From Streptomyces violaceoruber (GTDB taxonomy: Bacteria; Actinomycetota; Actinomycetes; Streptomycetales; Streptomycetaceae), in the NCBI GenBank assembly GCA_000720805.1, contig JODI01000011.1, positions 1 to 64,000 of the forward strand: a DNA stretch of 64,000 nucleotides. The letters run 5' to 3'. Below, piece by piece: positions 33,933 through 43,758 of this stretch. The notes beneath the pieces were generated by a model. That model made no database searches, was not told where the DNA came from, and saw only the letters and a program-made list of their open reading frames with translations. Every line of letters starts with the position of its first letter. Positions within the stretch are counted from its first letter, which is position 1. The translations under genes and the position numbers were made by a program.

Positions 33933-36900
33933 CCTTCGACACCCTCCTCGTCGCCAACCGGGGCGAGATCGCCGTCCGCATCATCCGTACCGCCCGCGAA
34001 CTGGGCCTGCGCACGGTCGCCGTGTACTCCGATCCCGACCGCTCCGCACCCCACGTCCGGCTCGCCGACGAGGCGGTACGGCTCGGCCCGGCGCCCGCGA
34101 AGGAGTCGTACCTCGACGCCGACCTGGTGCTCAAGGCGGCCAAGGACACCGGTGCGGGCGCGATCCACCCCGGCTACGGCTTCCTGTCCGAGGACGCGGC
34201 CTTCGCGCGGCGCTGCGAGGACGCCGGGATCGTGTTCGTCGGCCCGGCACCGGAACAGTTGGAGCTGTTCGGCGCCAAGCACACGGCCCGGGCGGCGGCG
34301 GAGATGGCCGGGGTGCCGCTGGCGCCGGGGACGGGCCTGCTGGCGTCCCTCGACGAGGCACTCGAACAGGCAGCCGGAATCGGTTACCCCGTCATGCTCA
34401 AGGCGACCGGCGGAGGCGGCGGAATCGGTATGTCGGCATGTCACTCGGCCGATGAACTGACCGACGCCTGGGACCGCGTCCAGCGCGTCGCCGCCGCCTC
34501 CTTCTCCTCCGCCGGCGTCTTCCTGGAACGCCTGGTCGAGCACGCCCGCCATGTCGAGGTGCAGGTCTTCGGCGACGGCGAGGGCAAGGTCGTCACCTTC
34601 GGCGACCGCGACTGCTCCCTCCAGCGCCGCAACCAGAAGGTCCTGGAGGAGGCCCCGGCACCGGGCCTGCCCGACCGGGTTCGTGATCAGCTGGCCGCGA
34701 GCGCACGTGAGTTGTGCGCCTCCGTCGGCTACCGCTCGGCGGGAACCGTCGAGTTCGTCTACGACGCCGCCCGCGAGGAGGCCTACTTCCTGGAGGTCAA
34801 CACGCGCCTCCAGGTCGAGCACCCGGTCACCGAGGAGATCTACGGCGTCGACCTGGTCGCCTGGATGCTGCGCCTGGCCCGCGGCGAGCGGGGCGTCGTC
34901 CGCGACCCGGGCACCCCGCGCGGCCACGCCGTCGAGGCCCGCCTCTACGCCGAGGACCCCTCCCGCGAACACCGCCCCAGCGCGGGCCTGTTGACACGGG
35001 TGGAGTTCCCGCCGGGCGTGCGCGTCGACGGCTGGGTGGAGACCGGCACCGAGGTGACGACCTCGTACGACCCGATGCTCGCGAAGGTCATCGCGTACGG
35101 CCCCGACCGTGCCCACGCCCTCGAGCGGCTGGACGAGGCACTGGCCCGCACCCGCGTCGACGGCATCGAGACCAACCTGGGACTGGTACGGGCGGCGCTC
35201 ACCGACCGGGACTTCCTGCGGGCCGCGCACTCCACGGCGACCCTGGCGGCCGTCGGCGATCCGACCCCGCGCATCGAGGTCGTCTCCGGAGGCACCCTCA
35301 CCACCGTGCAGGACTGGCCGGGCCGCACCGGCTACTGGCAGGTCGGCGTGCCCCCGTGCGGCCCGATGGACGACCTGTCCTTCCGGCTCGGCAACCGGGC
35401 GCTCGGCAACGACGAGAGCGCCCCGGGGCTCGAATGCACCCTCCAGGGCCCCTCGCTCCGCTTCACCCACCCGACGACCGTGTGCGTGACGGGTGCGCCC
35501 GCCCCGGTCACCGTCGACGGCACGCAGGTCGCGCAGTGGGAGCCGGTGACGGTGCCGGCAGGGGGCCTGCTGGAGATCGGCGCTCCTCGTGAGCACGGCC
35601 TGCGGACGTACGTCCTCGTCGCCGGGGGCCTCGACGTGCCGGCCTTCCTCGGCAGCGCGAGCACCTTCACGCTGGGTCGCTTCGGCGGACACGGCGGGCG
35701 GGCGCTGCGCACCGGTGACGTCCTGCACGGCGGGACGGTGACCGAGGACGGGACCGTGACCGCGGGTGGGCCGGTACCGCTCGGTGACCGCCCGGACTTC
35801 GGTGCCGTATGGCACGTGAAGGCCGTCGAAGGCCCGCACGCCGCCCCGGAGTTCTTCACCGAGGAGGACATCCGCGACTTCTACGCGGCCGACTGGAAGG
35901 TCCACTTCAACTCGGCCCGTACCGGGGTCCGCCTGATCGGCCCGAAGCCGCGCTGGGCCCGTACCGACGGCGGCGAGGCGGGCCTGCACCCGTCCAACAT
36001 CCACGACACCGCGTACTCCGTGGGCGCCGTCGACTACACGGGCGACATGCCGGTGCTGCTCGGCCCGGACGGCCCCTCCCTCGGCGGATTCGTCTGCCCG
36101 GCGACGGTGATCAGTACCGAGCGCTGGAAGCTGGGCCAGCTCCGCCCGGGCGACACGGTGCGCTTCGCGCCGGTGGACGTGTCCGGCGCCCCCCGCCCCG
36201 CCATCGTGGACGGCGGCATCCTCGCCCGGGACGGCGACGTCACGTACCGCCGCAGCGGCGACGACAACCTGCTGGTCGAGTTCGGGCCGATGCAGCTGGA
36301 CCTCGCCCAGCGCATGCGCGTCCACGCGCTGATGGAGGCGGTGTCCGAGCAGGGCCCGGAGGGCATCACCGACCTCACTCCGGGCATCCGCTCGCTCCAG
36401 ATCCAGACGGACCCCGCCCGCCTGTCCGCGGACGAACTCCTCGCCGCCGTACGGGAGATCACCGCGTCCCTGCCACCGAGCGACGAACTGGTGGTCCCCT
36501 CCCGCACGGTCCACCTCCCCCTGTCCTGGGACGACCCGGCGACCCGCGAGGCGATCGCCCGCTACATGGCGGGCGTCCGCGACGACGCCCCCTGGTGCCC
36601 GTGGAACATCGAGTTCATCCGCCGGGTCAACGGCCTGGAGTCGGTCGAGGACGTCTACCGCACGGTCTTCGACGCCGAGTACCTGGTCCTGGGCCTCGGC
36701 GACGTCTACCTGGGCGCTCCCGTGGCCACACCTCTGGACCCCCGCCACCGCCTGGTGACCACCAAGTACAACCCGGCGCGCACCTGGACGGCGGAGAACT
36801 CGGTCGGCATCGGCGGCGCCTACCTGTGCGTCTACGGCATGGAGGGCCCCGGCGGCTACCAGTTCGTGGGGCGCACGACCCAGGTGTGGTCGGGCTGGCA

Positions 36901-37459
36901 GCAGCGCGGTGCGTTCGAACCGGGCTCGCCCTGGCTGCTGCGCTTCTTCGACCGCATCAAGTGGTATCCGGTGGACGCGGACGAACTCCTCGACCTGCGC
37001 GCCGACATCGTCGCCGGCCGCTTCGTACCGCTCATCGAGGAGGGCACGTTCTCCCTCTCCGAGTACCAGGCCTTCCTGGCCGAACACGCCGAGTCCATCG
37101 GGGAGTTCCGGTCCCGGCAGCAGACGGCGTTCTCGGCGGAGCGGGACGCCTGGGAGGAGGCGGGCGAGTTCACCCGCGCGGAGGCCGCGACCGCCCCTGC
37201 CGCTGCCCCGGCGGAGGTGACCGTCCCGCCGGGCGGGCGCCTGATCGAAGCCGAGTTCGCCGCCTCGGTCTGGCAGCTGAACGTCGGGCCGGGCGACGAG
37301 GTGACGGCCGGGCAGCCGCTGCTCGCCCTGGAGGCGATGAAGATGGAGTCCAGGGTGCGCGCGCCGGTCGACGGCGTGGTGGCGGAGATCCTGGCCAGAC
37401 CGGGCGACCAGGTGGAGGCGGGAACGGCACTGGTCGTCCTGGCCCCGGCCGCGAACTGA
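33929..37459 (+). CDS. Urea/guanidine carboxylase (biotin-dependent)
   Basis: 1176 aa. Domains in order: biotin carboxylase (1 to about 450; VANRGEIAVRII, GGGGGIGM ATP loop, EVNTRLQVEHPVTEE), an allophanate-hydrolase-subunit-2-like/KipA domain (about 455-760), a subunit-1-like/KipI domain (about 800-1000; NIEFIRR, YNPARTWT, GIGGAYLC), and a biotin carboxyl carrier domain with EAMKMES, biotinyl Lys about 1138. It ATP-dependently carboxylates urea or guanidine. With two DUF1989 partners, guanidine is the likelier substrate, but I cannot assign the discriminating residue. Both ends couple closely to neighbours. Confidence 0.9.
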   Translation: MTFDTLLVANRGEIAVRIIRTARELGLRTVAVYSDPDRSAPHVRLADEAVRLGPAPAKESYLDADLVLKAAKDTGAGAIHPGYGFLSEDAAFARRCEDAGIVFVGPAPEQLELFGAKHTARAAAEMAGVPLAPGTGLLASLDEALEQAAGIGYPVMLKATGGGGGIGMSACHSADELTDAWDRVQRVAAASFSSAGVFLERLVEHARHVEVQVFGDGEGKVVTFGDRDCSLQRRNQKVLEEAPAPGLPDRVRDQLAASARELCASVGYRSAGTVEFVYDAAREEAYFLEVNTRLQVEHPVTEEIYGVDLVAWMLRLARGERGVVRDPGTPRGHAVEARLYAEDPSREHRPSAGLLTRVEFPPGVRVDGWVETGTEVTTSYDPMLAKVIAYGPDRAHALERLDEALARTRVDGIETNLGLVRAALTDRDFLRAAHSTATLAAVGDPTPRIEVVSGGTLTTVQDWPGRTGYWQVGVPPCGPMDDLSFRLGNRALGNDESAPGLECTLQGPSLRFTHPTTVCVTGAPAPVTVDGTQVAQWEPVTVPAGGLLEIGAPREHGLRTYVLVAGGLDVPAFLGSASTFTLGRFGGHGGRALRTGDVLHGGTVTEDGTVTAGGPVPLGDRPDFGAVWHVKAVEGPHAAPEFFTEEDIRDFYAADWKVHFNSARTGVRLIGPKPRWARTDGGEAGLHPSNIHDTAYSVGAVDYTGDMPVLLGPDGPSLGGFVCPATVISTERWKLGQLRPGDTVRFAPVDVSGAPRPAIVDGGILARDGDVTYRRSGDDNLLVEFGPMQLDLAQRMRVHALMEAVSEQGPEGITDLTPGIRSLQIQTDPARLSADELLAAVREITASLPPSDELVVPSRTVHLPLSWDDPATREAIARYMAGVRDDAPWCPWNIEFIRRVNGLESVEDVYRTVFDAEYLVLGLGDVYLGAPVATPLDPRHRLVTTKYNPARTWTAENSVGIGGAYLCVYGMEGPGGYQFVGRTTQVWSGWQQRGAFEPGSPWLLRFFDRIKWYPVDADELLDLRADIVAGRFVPLIEEGTFSLSEYQAFLAEHAESIGEFRSRQQTAFSAERDAWEEAGEFTRAEAATAPAAAPAEVTVPPGGRLIEAEFAASVWQLNVGPGDEVTAGQPLLALEAMKMESRVRAPVDGVVAEILARPGDQVEAGTALVVLAPAAN

Positions 37460-37473
37460 AAGAGGAACACCGT

Positions 37474-39129
37474 ATGTCCACCACCCTCTCCCGCGTCCGC
37501 GCCGCCTACGCCCGCGTCGCGGCGGTCGACCGCCCCGAGATCTGGATCGACCTGCGCCCGCAGGACGAGGTCGAGCGGGAGGCGCGGGCGCTCGACGCCC
37601 GGCTGTCCGAAGGCGAGCACCTTCCGCTCGCCGGACGCCTGTTCGCCGCCAAGGGCAACATCGACGTGGCCGGCCTGCCCACCACCGCGGGCTGCCCGTC
37701 GTACGCCTACGACCCCGAGAGCGACGCACCGGTCGTCGCCCGGCTCCGTGCGGCGGGCGCCCTCGTTCTGGGGACCACGAACCTGGACCAGTTCGCGACG
37801 GGCCTGGTCGGCACCCGCTCCCCGCACGGCGCCGTCCGCAACGCGAACGACCCGGCCAGGATCAGCGGCGGCTCCAGTTCCGGCTCGGCCGTCGCCGTAG
37901 CCCTGGGGATCGTCGACTTCGCGCTGGGCACCGACACCGCGGGCTCGGGCCGGGTCCCGGCCGCCTTCAACGGCATCGTCGGCCTCAAACCCACCCGGGG
38001 CCTGGTCCCGACGGCCGGCGTGGTCCCCGCCTGCGCCTCCCTGGACTGCGTGACGGTGTTCGCCCGCACCCTCCCCGAGGCCGAGCGGGCCCTGGCCCAC
38101 ATGGCCTCCCCGCCCGACCGCGACCTGCCCCCGCTCCCCCAGCGCACCCCGGGCCCCTGGCGGGTTGCGGTCCCGGCGCGGGACCAGCTCGGCGAGCTGG
38201 ACGAGGGCTGGGCACAGGCGTACGAGGCGGCGGTGGACCAGCTCGTCGCAGCGGGGGCCTCGGTACGGGAGATCGACCTCAGCCCCTTCACGGACGCCGC
38301 GGCGATGCTCTACCAGGGCGCGTTCGTGGCCGAGCGCTACACGGCCGTAGGGATCTTTGTCGACAAAGCGCTGGCCGCGGACGACCCGTCCCTCGACCCC
38401 ACCGTCGCCGGCATCATCACCCGCGCCCGTGACATCCCGGCCCATCAGCTCTTCGCCGACACCGACCGGCTGGCCGGCCTGCGCACCCGAGCTCTCGCCG
38501 AGCTGGCCGACGCGGACGCCCTCCTGCTCCCCACCGCTCCCAGCCACCCCACCCTCGCGGAGGTCGCCGCCGACCCCCTGGGCGCCAACGCCCGCCTGGG
38601 CCGCTTCACCAACTCCACCAACCTCTTCGACCTGGCGGCGGTGGCGGTCCCGGCCGGCGAGGCCAACGGCCTCCCCTTCGGCGTCATGCTGATCGGCCCG
38701 GCGTTCACCGACGAGCGCCTGGCGAGGATCGCCGCCCTGCTCCAGCCGGAGACACGGCTGGCGGTGGTGGGGGCCCACCTGACGGGCCAGCCCCTCAACC
38801 CCCAACTGCTGTCCCTGGGCGCCCGCCTGGACCGTACGACGACCACGGCCCCGGTTTACCGCCTCCACGCGCTGGCGACCGACCCGCCCAAGCCGGGCCT
38901 GGTCCACGTGGGCGAGGGCGGCGCGCAGATCGAGACGGAGGTGTGGCACCTCCCGGCAGAGGGCCTGGGCCGCCTCCTGACAGCACTGCCCCGCCCGATG
39001 ACCCTGGGCAAGGTACACCTGGCGGACGGCACCAGCGTGCCGGGCTTCCTGTGCGAGCCCGGCGCCCTGTCGGATGCGGAGGACATCACCCGGTACGGCA
39101 GCTGGCGTTCCTATCTCGAAGAGCGCTGA
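37474..39129 (+). CDS. atzF: Allophanate hydrolase
   Basis: 551 aa. The N-terminal amidase-signature domain has the Ser-cisSer-Lys triad: Lys60 (FAAKGNIDV), Ser134 (SGGSSSGS) and Ser158 (DTAGSGR). The C-terminal domain (about 440-551) is the one that finishes hydrolysis in AtzF-type enzymes (FLCEPGAL). It breaks allophanate to ammonia and CO2, the last step of the pathway. The ATG at 37474 has GAAAGAGGAA upstream, 14 bp after the carboxylase stop. Confidence 0.92.
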   Translation: MSTTLSRVRAAYARVAAVDRPEIWIDLRPQDEVEREARALDARLSEGEHLPLAGRLFAAKGNIDVAGLPTTAGCPSYAYDPESDAPVVARLRAAGALVLGTTNLDQFATGLVGTRSPHGAVRNANDPARISGGSSSGSAVAVALGIVDFALGTDTAGSGRVPAAFNGIVGLKPTRGLVPTAGVVPACASLDCVTVFARTLPEAERALAHMASPPDRDLPPLPQRTPGPWRVAVPARDQLGELDEGWAQAYEAAVDQLVAAGASVREIDLSPFTDAAAMLYQGAFVAERYTAVGIFVDKALAADDPSLDPTVAGIITRARDIPAHQLFADTDRLAGLRTRALAELADADALLLPTAPSHPTLAEVAADPLGANARLGRFTNSTNLFDLAAVAVPAGEANGLPFGVMLIGPAFTDERLARIAALLQPETRLAVVGAHLTGQPLNPQLLSLGARLDRTTTTAPVYRLHALATDPPKPGLVHVGEGGAQIETEVWHLPAEGLGRLLTALPRPMTLGKVHLADGTSVPGFLCEPGALSDAEDITRYGSWRSYLEER

Positions 39130-39190
39130 GCTGAGGGGCGCGGGGAACTGCGCGATCAGCCACAGCACCCGCACCCGCACCCGCCACCAC
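39130..39190. repeat. Streptomyces-type dispersed intergenic sequence
   Basis: GGGGCGCGGGGAACTGCGCG begins near 39134 and continues with a CACCCGCACC-rich tail. I recall closely similar sequences at the ends of many Streptomyces genes. It fills the gap between two convergent stop codons and may help end transcription; that role is not shown by sequence. Confidence 0.5.
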
Positions 39191-39194
39191 ACCG

Positions 39195-42002
39195 TCACCC
39201 CACCGACGAGTAGGCCACAACCCCCCGCAGCAACTGGTCGACCGCCTTCCGCGCGACCTTCCCCACCGTCGAGCCCTCCGCGGGAGACGCCGCGGAGATC
39301 TGCCCCAGCACGTCGATCACCTGCTTGCACCACCGCACGAAGTCCCCCGCCGGCATCTCCACCTCCCGCAGCACCTCGTCGAGTCCCTTCCCGCCGGCCC
39401 ACATGTACGCGGCCCAGGCGAACCCGAGATCCGGCTCACGCTGCCCCACACCCTCGGTCTGCGTGATCCGGAACTCCTCCTCCAGGGCATCGAGATGCCC
39501 CCAGATCCGCACCATCTCCCCGAGCGCGGCCTTCGCCTTGCCCGAGGGCACCTTGGGCGCCATGGCATCGTCGGAGATCCGCGACTCATACACCAACGCC
39601 GAGACGCACGCGGCGAGTTCGGCGGGGGTGAGCCCCTCCCACACTCCGGCCCGCAGGCATTCGCTGGCCAGCAGATCGAGCTCGCCGTACAGCCGGGCGA
39701 GCCGTTTGCCGTGCTCGGTGACCTCGTCGGCGCGCAGATAGTCCAGCTCGGTCAGCAGCGCCACGATCCGGTCAAACGTACGGGCGATCGTGTTCGTACG
39801 TCCTTCGATGCGCCGCTCCAGCTGGGAGGTGTCGCGCAGCAGCCGGTGATACCGCTCGGCCCAACGGGCGTGGTCCTCACGGTCGTTGCAGCCGTGACAG
39901 GGATGTGCGCGGATCGCCGTGCGCAAGCGGGCGATCTCCCGGTCGTCGGCGGCCTGGGAGCGCTGCTTGCGGGCGCGTTCCGGCGGGATGTGTCCGGCCT
40001 TGGTGCGCAGCGCGGAGGCGAGGTCACGCCGGGACTGCGGCGAGCGCGGGTTGAAGGACTTCGGGATCCGCATCCGTTCGAGTGCCTCGACGGGCACCGG
40101 GAAGTCGATCGACGCGAGCCGCTTGACCTGACGTTCGGCGGTGAGCACCAGCGGGCGGGGGCCGTCGTGGTGCTCGAAACCCCGGTGGCCGTTGGACCGC
40201 CCGGCCGGCAGCCCCGGATCCAGCACCAGCGCGAGGCCCGCGTACTTGCCGGTCGGGACATGGATGACGTCCCCGGGCTTCAGCTTCTCCAGCGCGACCG
40301 CCGCTTCCGCCCGCCGCTGGGCCGCGCCCTGCTTGGCCAGCTCGGTCTCGCGGTCCTTGAGCTCGCGGCGCAGTCGCGCGTACTCTTCGAAATCGCCGAG
40401 GTGGCAGGTCATGGAGGCCCGGTAGCCCTCCAGGCCCTCCTCGTTGCGCTGGACCTGCCTTGAGATCCCGACGACCGACTTGTCGGCCTGGAACTGCGCG
40501 AAGGACGTCTCCAGGAGCTCGCGCGAGCGGTGCCGCCCGAACTGCTCGACCAGGTTGACGGCCATGTTGTACGACGGCTTGAAACTGGAACGCAGCGGAT
40601 ACGTGCGTGTGCCGGCCAGTCCCGCGAGGTGGTCGGGGCTCGACCCGCGCTGCCACAGCACCACCGCGTGGCCCTCGACGTCAATGCCGCGCCGGCCCGC
40701 GCGGCCGGTCAGCTGGGTGTACTCGCCCGGGGTGATGTCGGCGTGCTGTTCGCCGTTCCACTTGACGAGCTTCTCCAACACCACCGACCGGGCGGGCATG
40801 TTGATGCCCAGCGCGAGTGTCTCGGTGGCGAACACCGCTTTCACCAGGCCGCGGACGAACAGCTCCTCGACGACCTCCTTGAACGTCGGCAGCATGCCCG
40901 CGTGGTGGGCCGCGATGCCGCGCTCCAGGCCCTCCAGCCACTCGTAGTACCCGAGGACGTGCAGGTCCTCGTTCGGGATGGACGCCGTGCGCTCCTCGAC
41001 GAGCGCACGGACCTGTTCCCGTGCCTCGTCGTCGTTGAGCCTGAGGCCCGCGTACAGGCACTGCTGTACGGCGGCCTCGCAGGCGGCGCGGCTGAAGATG
41101 AACGTGATGGCGGGCAGCAGGCCCTCGGCGTCGAGGCGTTCGATGACCTCGGGACGGCTCGGGGTCCACACCCGCGAGCGCTGCCGGCGCTCCCGCTCCC
41201 GGTCTGCCTCGCGCATGGCCCGGCCGCGCCTGCGGTCCTGGTACGACGGACGCTGGGCCTCCATACGGGCCAGGCGTGTGAGGTCGGGGTTGACGGCCTT
41301 CTTGTTGCCCTCGCCCTCCTCGAACAGGTCGTACATCCGCCGCCCGGCGAGCACGTGCTGGAACAGCGGCACGGGGCGGTGCTCGGAGACGATCACCTGA
41401 GTGTCGCCGCGCACGGTGTCGAGCCAGTCGCCGAACTCCTCGGCGTTCGACACGGTGGCCGACAGCGAGACCAGGGTGACCGACTCGGGGAGGTGAATGA
41501 TCACTTCCTCCCACACGGCGCCACGGAAGCGGTCGGAGAGGTAGTGCACCTCGTCCATGACCACGTATCCGAGGCCGAGGAGGGTCTGGGAGCCCGCGTA
41601 CAGCATGTTCCGCAGGACCTCGGTGGTCATCACGACCACCGGGGCGTCGGAGTTGACGCTGTTGTCGCCGGTGAGCAGGCCGACCTTGTCCGCGCCGTAC
41701 CGGCGGCACAGGTCGGTGTACTTCTGGTTCGACAGCGCCTTGATGGGGGTCGTGTAGAAGCACTTCTTGCCCTGCTGGAGGGCGAGGTGGACGGCGAACT
41801 CGCCGACGATCGTCTTGCCCGAGCCGGTGGGGGCGGCCACCAGCACGCCCTTCCCCGCTTCGAGTGCCTGGCAGGCCTCGATCTGGAAGGGGTCGAGGCC
41901 GAAGTCGTACATCTCGCGGAAGCCCGCGAGTGCGGTGGCCTGCTCGACAGCGCGCCTACGTGCTGCCGCGTACCGCTCGGCCGGTGAGAGGTCCTCTGTC
42001 AT
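39195..42002 (-). CDS. helY: Ski2-like DEAD/DEAH-box helicase (HelY type)
   Basis: 935 aa. Motif I AAPTGSGKT (about 51-59), DEVH (VVMDEVHYLSD), SAT (SLSATVSN) and motif VI QLTGRAGRRG are intact. After the helicase core, residues about 560-935 form a Ski2/Mtr4-like C-terminal part with a Cys-containing HPCHGC segment. Ski2 relatives unwind RNA; the actinobacterial enzyme's substrate is not defined. The ATG at 42002 gives a start just before conserved sequence. The order tatA-tatC-helY-type helicase downstream of pafBC is conserved in Actinobacteria. Confidence 0.92.
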   Translation of the reverse strand: MTEDLSPAERYAAARRRAVEQATALAGFREMYDFGLDPFQIEACQALEAGKGVLVAAPTGSGKTIVGEFAVHLALQQGKKCFYTTPIKALSNQKYTDLCRRYGADKVGLLTGDNSVNSDAPVVVMTTEVLRNMLYAGSQTLLGLGYVVMDEVHYLSDRFRGAVWEEVIIHLPESVTLVSLSATVSNAEEFGDWLDTVRGDTQVIVSEHRPVPLFQHVLAGRRMYDLFEEGEGNKKAVNPDLTRLARMEAQRPSYQDRRRGRAMREADRERERRQRSRVWTPSRPEVIERLDAEGLLPAITFIFSRAACEAAVQQCLYAGLRLNDDEAREQVRALVEERTASIPNEDLHVLGYYEWLEGLERGIAAHHAGMLPTFKEVVEELFVRGLVKAVFATETLALGINMPARSVVLEKLVKWNGEQHADITPGEYTQLTGRAGRRGIDVEGHAVVLWQRGSSPDHLAGLAGTRTYPLRSSFKPSYNMAVNLVEQFGRHRSRELLETSFAQFQADKSVVGISRQVQRNEEGLEGYRASMTCHLGDFEEYARLRRELKDRETELAKQGAAQRRAEAAVALEKLKPGDVIHVPTGKYAGLALVLDPGLPAGRSNGHRGFEHHDGPRPLVLTAERQVKRLASIDFPVPVEALERMRIPKSFNPRSPQSRRDLASALRTKAGHIPPERARKQRSQAADDREIARLRTAIRAHPCHGCNDREDHARWAERYHRLLRDTSQLERRIEGRTNTIARTFDRIVALLTELDYLRADEVTEHGKRLARLYGELDLLASECLRAGVWEGLTPAELAACVSALVYESRISDDAMAPKVPSGKAKAALGEMVRIWGHLDALEEEFRITQTEGVGQREPDLGFAWAAYMWAGGKGLDEVLREVEMPAGDFVRWCKQVIDVLGQISAASPAEGSTVGKVARKAVDQLLRGVVAYSSVG

Positions 42003-42093
42003 CGTGCTTTCGAGCGTACCGGGCCCCACTGACAACAGGACGATCATTATCCGGATCCGCTCTTGGCGAACCCGGGATCTCCGCAGTTCACCG

Positions 42094-42133
42094 GCCGAGT
42101 GACCCGTGCACCGCCGCGTACGGGTCACTCGGC
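42094..42133 (-). terminator. Hairpin terminator after tatC
   Basis: The arms 42094-42107 and 42120-42133 pair perfectly over 14 bp (GCCGAGTGACCCGT and its complement) and can extend inward by a wobble and a G-C pair. It lies 48 bp past the tatC stop and upstream of the helicase start. Confidence 0.8.
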
Positions 42134-42180
42134 TCACGTCAGAAGGAGGAGAACAGGCGGGCCGGACGGGGGAAGAACCC

Positions 42181-43125
42181 TCAGGTCACGTCGTCGTATC
42201 CGTTGACCCGCTCGGTGCTCGCCTGCTCGGGAAGGGTCCGGCTCGCGGCGACGGTCTCCACCTCGCCGATGTCCTCGGGGGTGAGGTCCAGGTCGGATGC
42301 CTCGTCGTCGGCGGGACCCTCGGCCTCGCGGCGGCGCCTGCGCCGGTCGTTGAGCAGGGAGAACAGCACCGCGCCGAAGTACAGCACCCAGATCGGTCCG
42401 GCGAGCGCCAGCATGGTCAGCGGGTCGGTGCTGGGCGTGGCGACGGCCGCGAACACCGTGATGCCCATGATCATCGCGCGCCACCAGCCGAGCATCCGCT
42501 TGCCGGTGATCATCCCGGTGAGATTGAGGAAGATCAGCAGCAGGGGCAGCTCGAAGGAGAGGCCGAAGACGATGACCATACGCGTGACGAGGTCGAGCAG
42601 ATCGTCCAACGGCAGCAGGTTGGCGGCGCGGTCCGGCGTGAACTGGAGCAGCACCTCCGCCGTGGTGGGCAGCACCCGGTAGGCGAAGTAGGCGCCGCCC
42701 AGGAAGAGCGGGACGCCGGTGCCGACGAACCCGTAGGCGTACCTGCGCTCGTGCTTGTGCAGACCGGGGGCGACGAAGGCCCACAGCTGGTACAGCCACA
42801 CCGGCGAGGCCAGCACCACACCGGCCATCAGGGACACCTTCAGGGCCAGGGTGAAGGGCGTGAGCAGACCGTTGATGGTGATCTGGGCACAGTGTTCCGA
42901 CTTGGACTTCGCCAGTTGCTCGAAGGTCGCGTCGCAGCCCACCGAGTCGAGGATCGGCTTGGTGAAGAAGTTGATGATGTCGTTGTAGAAGAACGCGGCG
43001 ACCACGGTGACGACGACGATCGCCAGCATCGCCTTCGCGAGCCGGTTGCGAAGCTCGCGAAGATGCTCCACAAGGGGCATCCGCCCCTCGGGATCCTTCT
43101 CCTCTTTGCGGGCAGACTTCAGCAA
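42181..43125 (-). CDS. tatC: Twin-arginine translocase subunit TatC
   Basis: 314 aa with six predicted membrane helices. The N-terminal RMPLVEHLRELRNRL is the conserved twin-arginine signal-binding region. A roughly 50-residue acidic C-terminal tail, longer than in E. coli, is common in actinobacteria. With TatA it exports folded proteins. The ATG at 43125 is 47 bp after the tatA stop, so the two genes form one operon. Confidence 0.95.
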   Translation of the reverse strand: MLKSARKEEKDPEGRMPLVEHLRELRNRLAKAMLAIVVVTVVAAFFYNDIINFFTKPILDSVGCDATFEQLAKSKSEHCAQITINGLLTPFTLALKVSLMAGVVLASPVWLYQLWAFVAPGLHKHERRYAYGFVGTGVPLFLGGAYFAYRVLPTTAEVLLQFTPDRAANLLPLDDLLDLVTRMVIVFGLSFELPLLLIFLNLTGMITGKRMLGWWRAMIMGITVFAAVATPSTDPLTMLALAGPIWVLYFGAVLFSLLNDRRRRRREAEGPADDEASDLDLTPEDIGEVETVAASRTLPEQASTERVNGYDDVT

Positions 43126-43172
43126 CCCACGTTCCCATCTCGTGCGGCGGGCCGGAGGTCACCGGCCCTGCG

Positions 43173-43463
43173 TCAGCGCTTGGTCGAGTCCGTCGGCTCC
43201 GTGACCGGACGGGAGCTGGTCACGTCGCCGGGGGCCGCCTGGATGGTGCGCGGAACCGAGGTCTGCTGGTCGTCGTGCGGCGGGGCCGCCGGAGCGGACG
43301 CGTTGTCCTGGCCCTCGGACTTCATCGCCTTGGCCTCGCTCTTGAGGATGCGGGCCGACTTGCCGAGGGAGCGCGCCATGTCGGGAAGCTTCTTGGCGCC
43401 GAACAGCAGGATGACGACGACGAGGATGAGAATGATCTCGGGGGCGCCGAGCCTTCCGAACAT
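43173..43463 (-). CDS. tatA: Twin-arginine translocase subunit TatA
   Basis: 96 aa. It has one short N-terminal membrane helix ([20 protein letters not shown]) with the FGAKKLP hinge, an amphipathic helix ([16 protein letters not shown]) and an acidic/Pro-rich tail, the form of TatA. It oligomerises to make the Tat passage. It is the first gene of tatAC; a perfect 16-bp palindrome lies about 40 bp upstream. Confidence 0.95.
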   Translation of the reverse strand: MFGRLGAPEIILILVVVILLFGAKKLPDMARSLGKSARILKSEAKAMKSEGQDNASAPAAPPHDDQQTSVPRTIQAAPGDVTSSRPVTEPTDSTKR

Positions 43464-43504
43464 AAGTCTTTACCTTCTCACCGAGGCGGCTTGGGTGGGG
43501 TGCC

Positions 43505-43520
43505 GTCCGACCGGTCGGAC
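43505..43520. promoter_or_regulatory. Perfect 16-bp palindrome upstream of tatA
   Basis: GTCCGACCGGTCGGAC is self-complementary. A partial copy of one half (GTCCGATCG) follows at about 43525. It lies 42 bp upstream of the tatA start in the 295-bp gap. It may be an operator or a short hairpin in the tatA leader; no protein is proposed. Confidence 0.5.
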
Positions 43521-43758
43521 AAGTGTCCGATCGATCGTCCTTGACAGCGATCGTAACGCTCAGGGGTGAACGCCTGGCAATCCCTGTGCGTACTCCCGGT
43601 CCGCGATCCGGGCCTCGTTCTCCGGTCCGCGACCAGCAGCGTACCTGCCGACCCCACCAAGGTGACAGGGCGAAGCGGCCCAAAGCGCAGCACACCCGTG
43701 TCTCACAGACGGCTCAATGGCGACTGGCCGATGACCCCCCGATGACTCGCCGACGAGC

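Noticed and set aside
33581..37729. A 1382-codon open frame on the minus strand
   Set aside because: It is antisense to the carboxylase and amidase genes. The composition is that of a GC-codon shadow, and no domain is seen.
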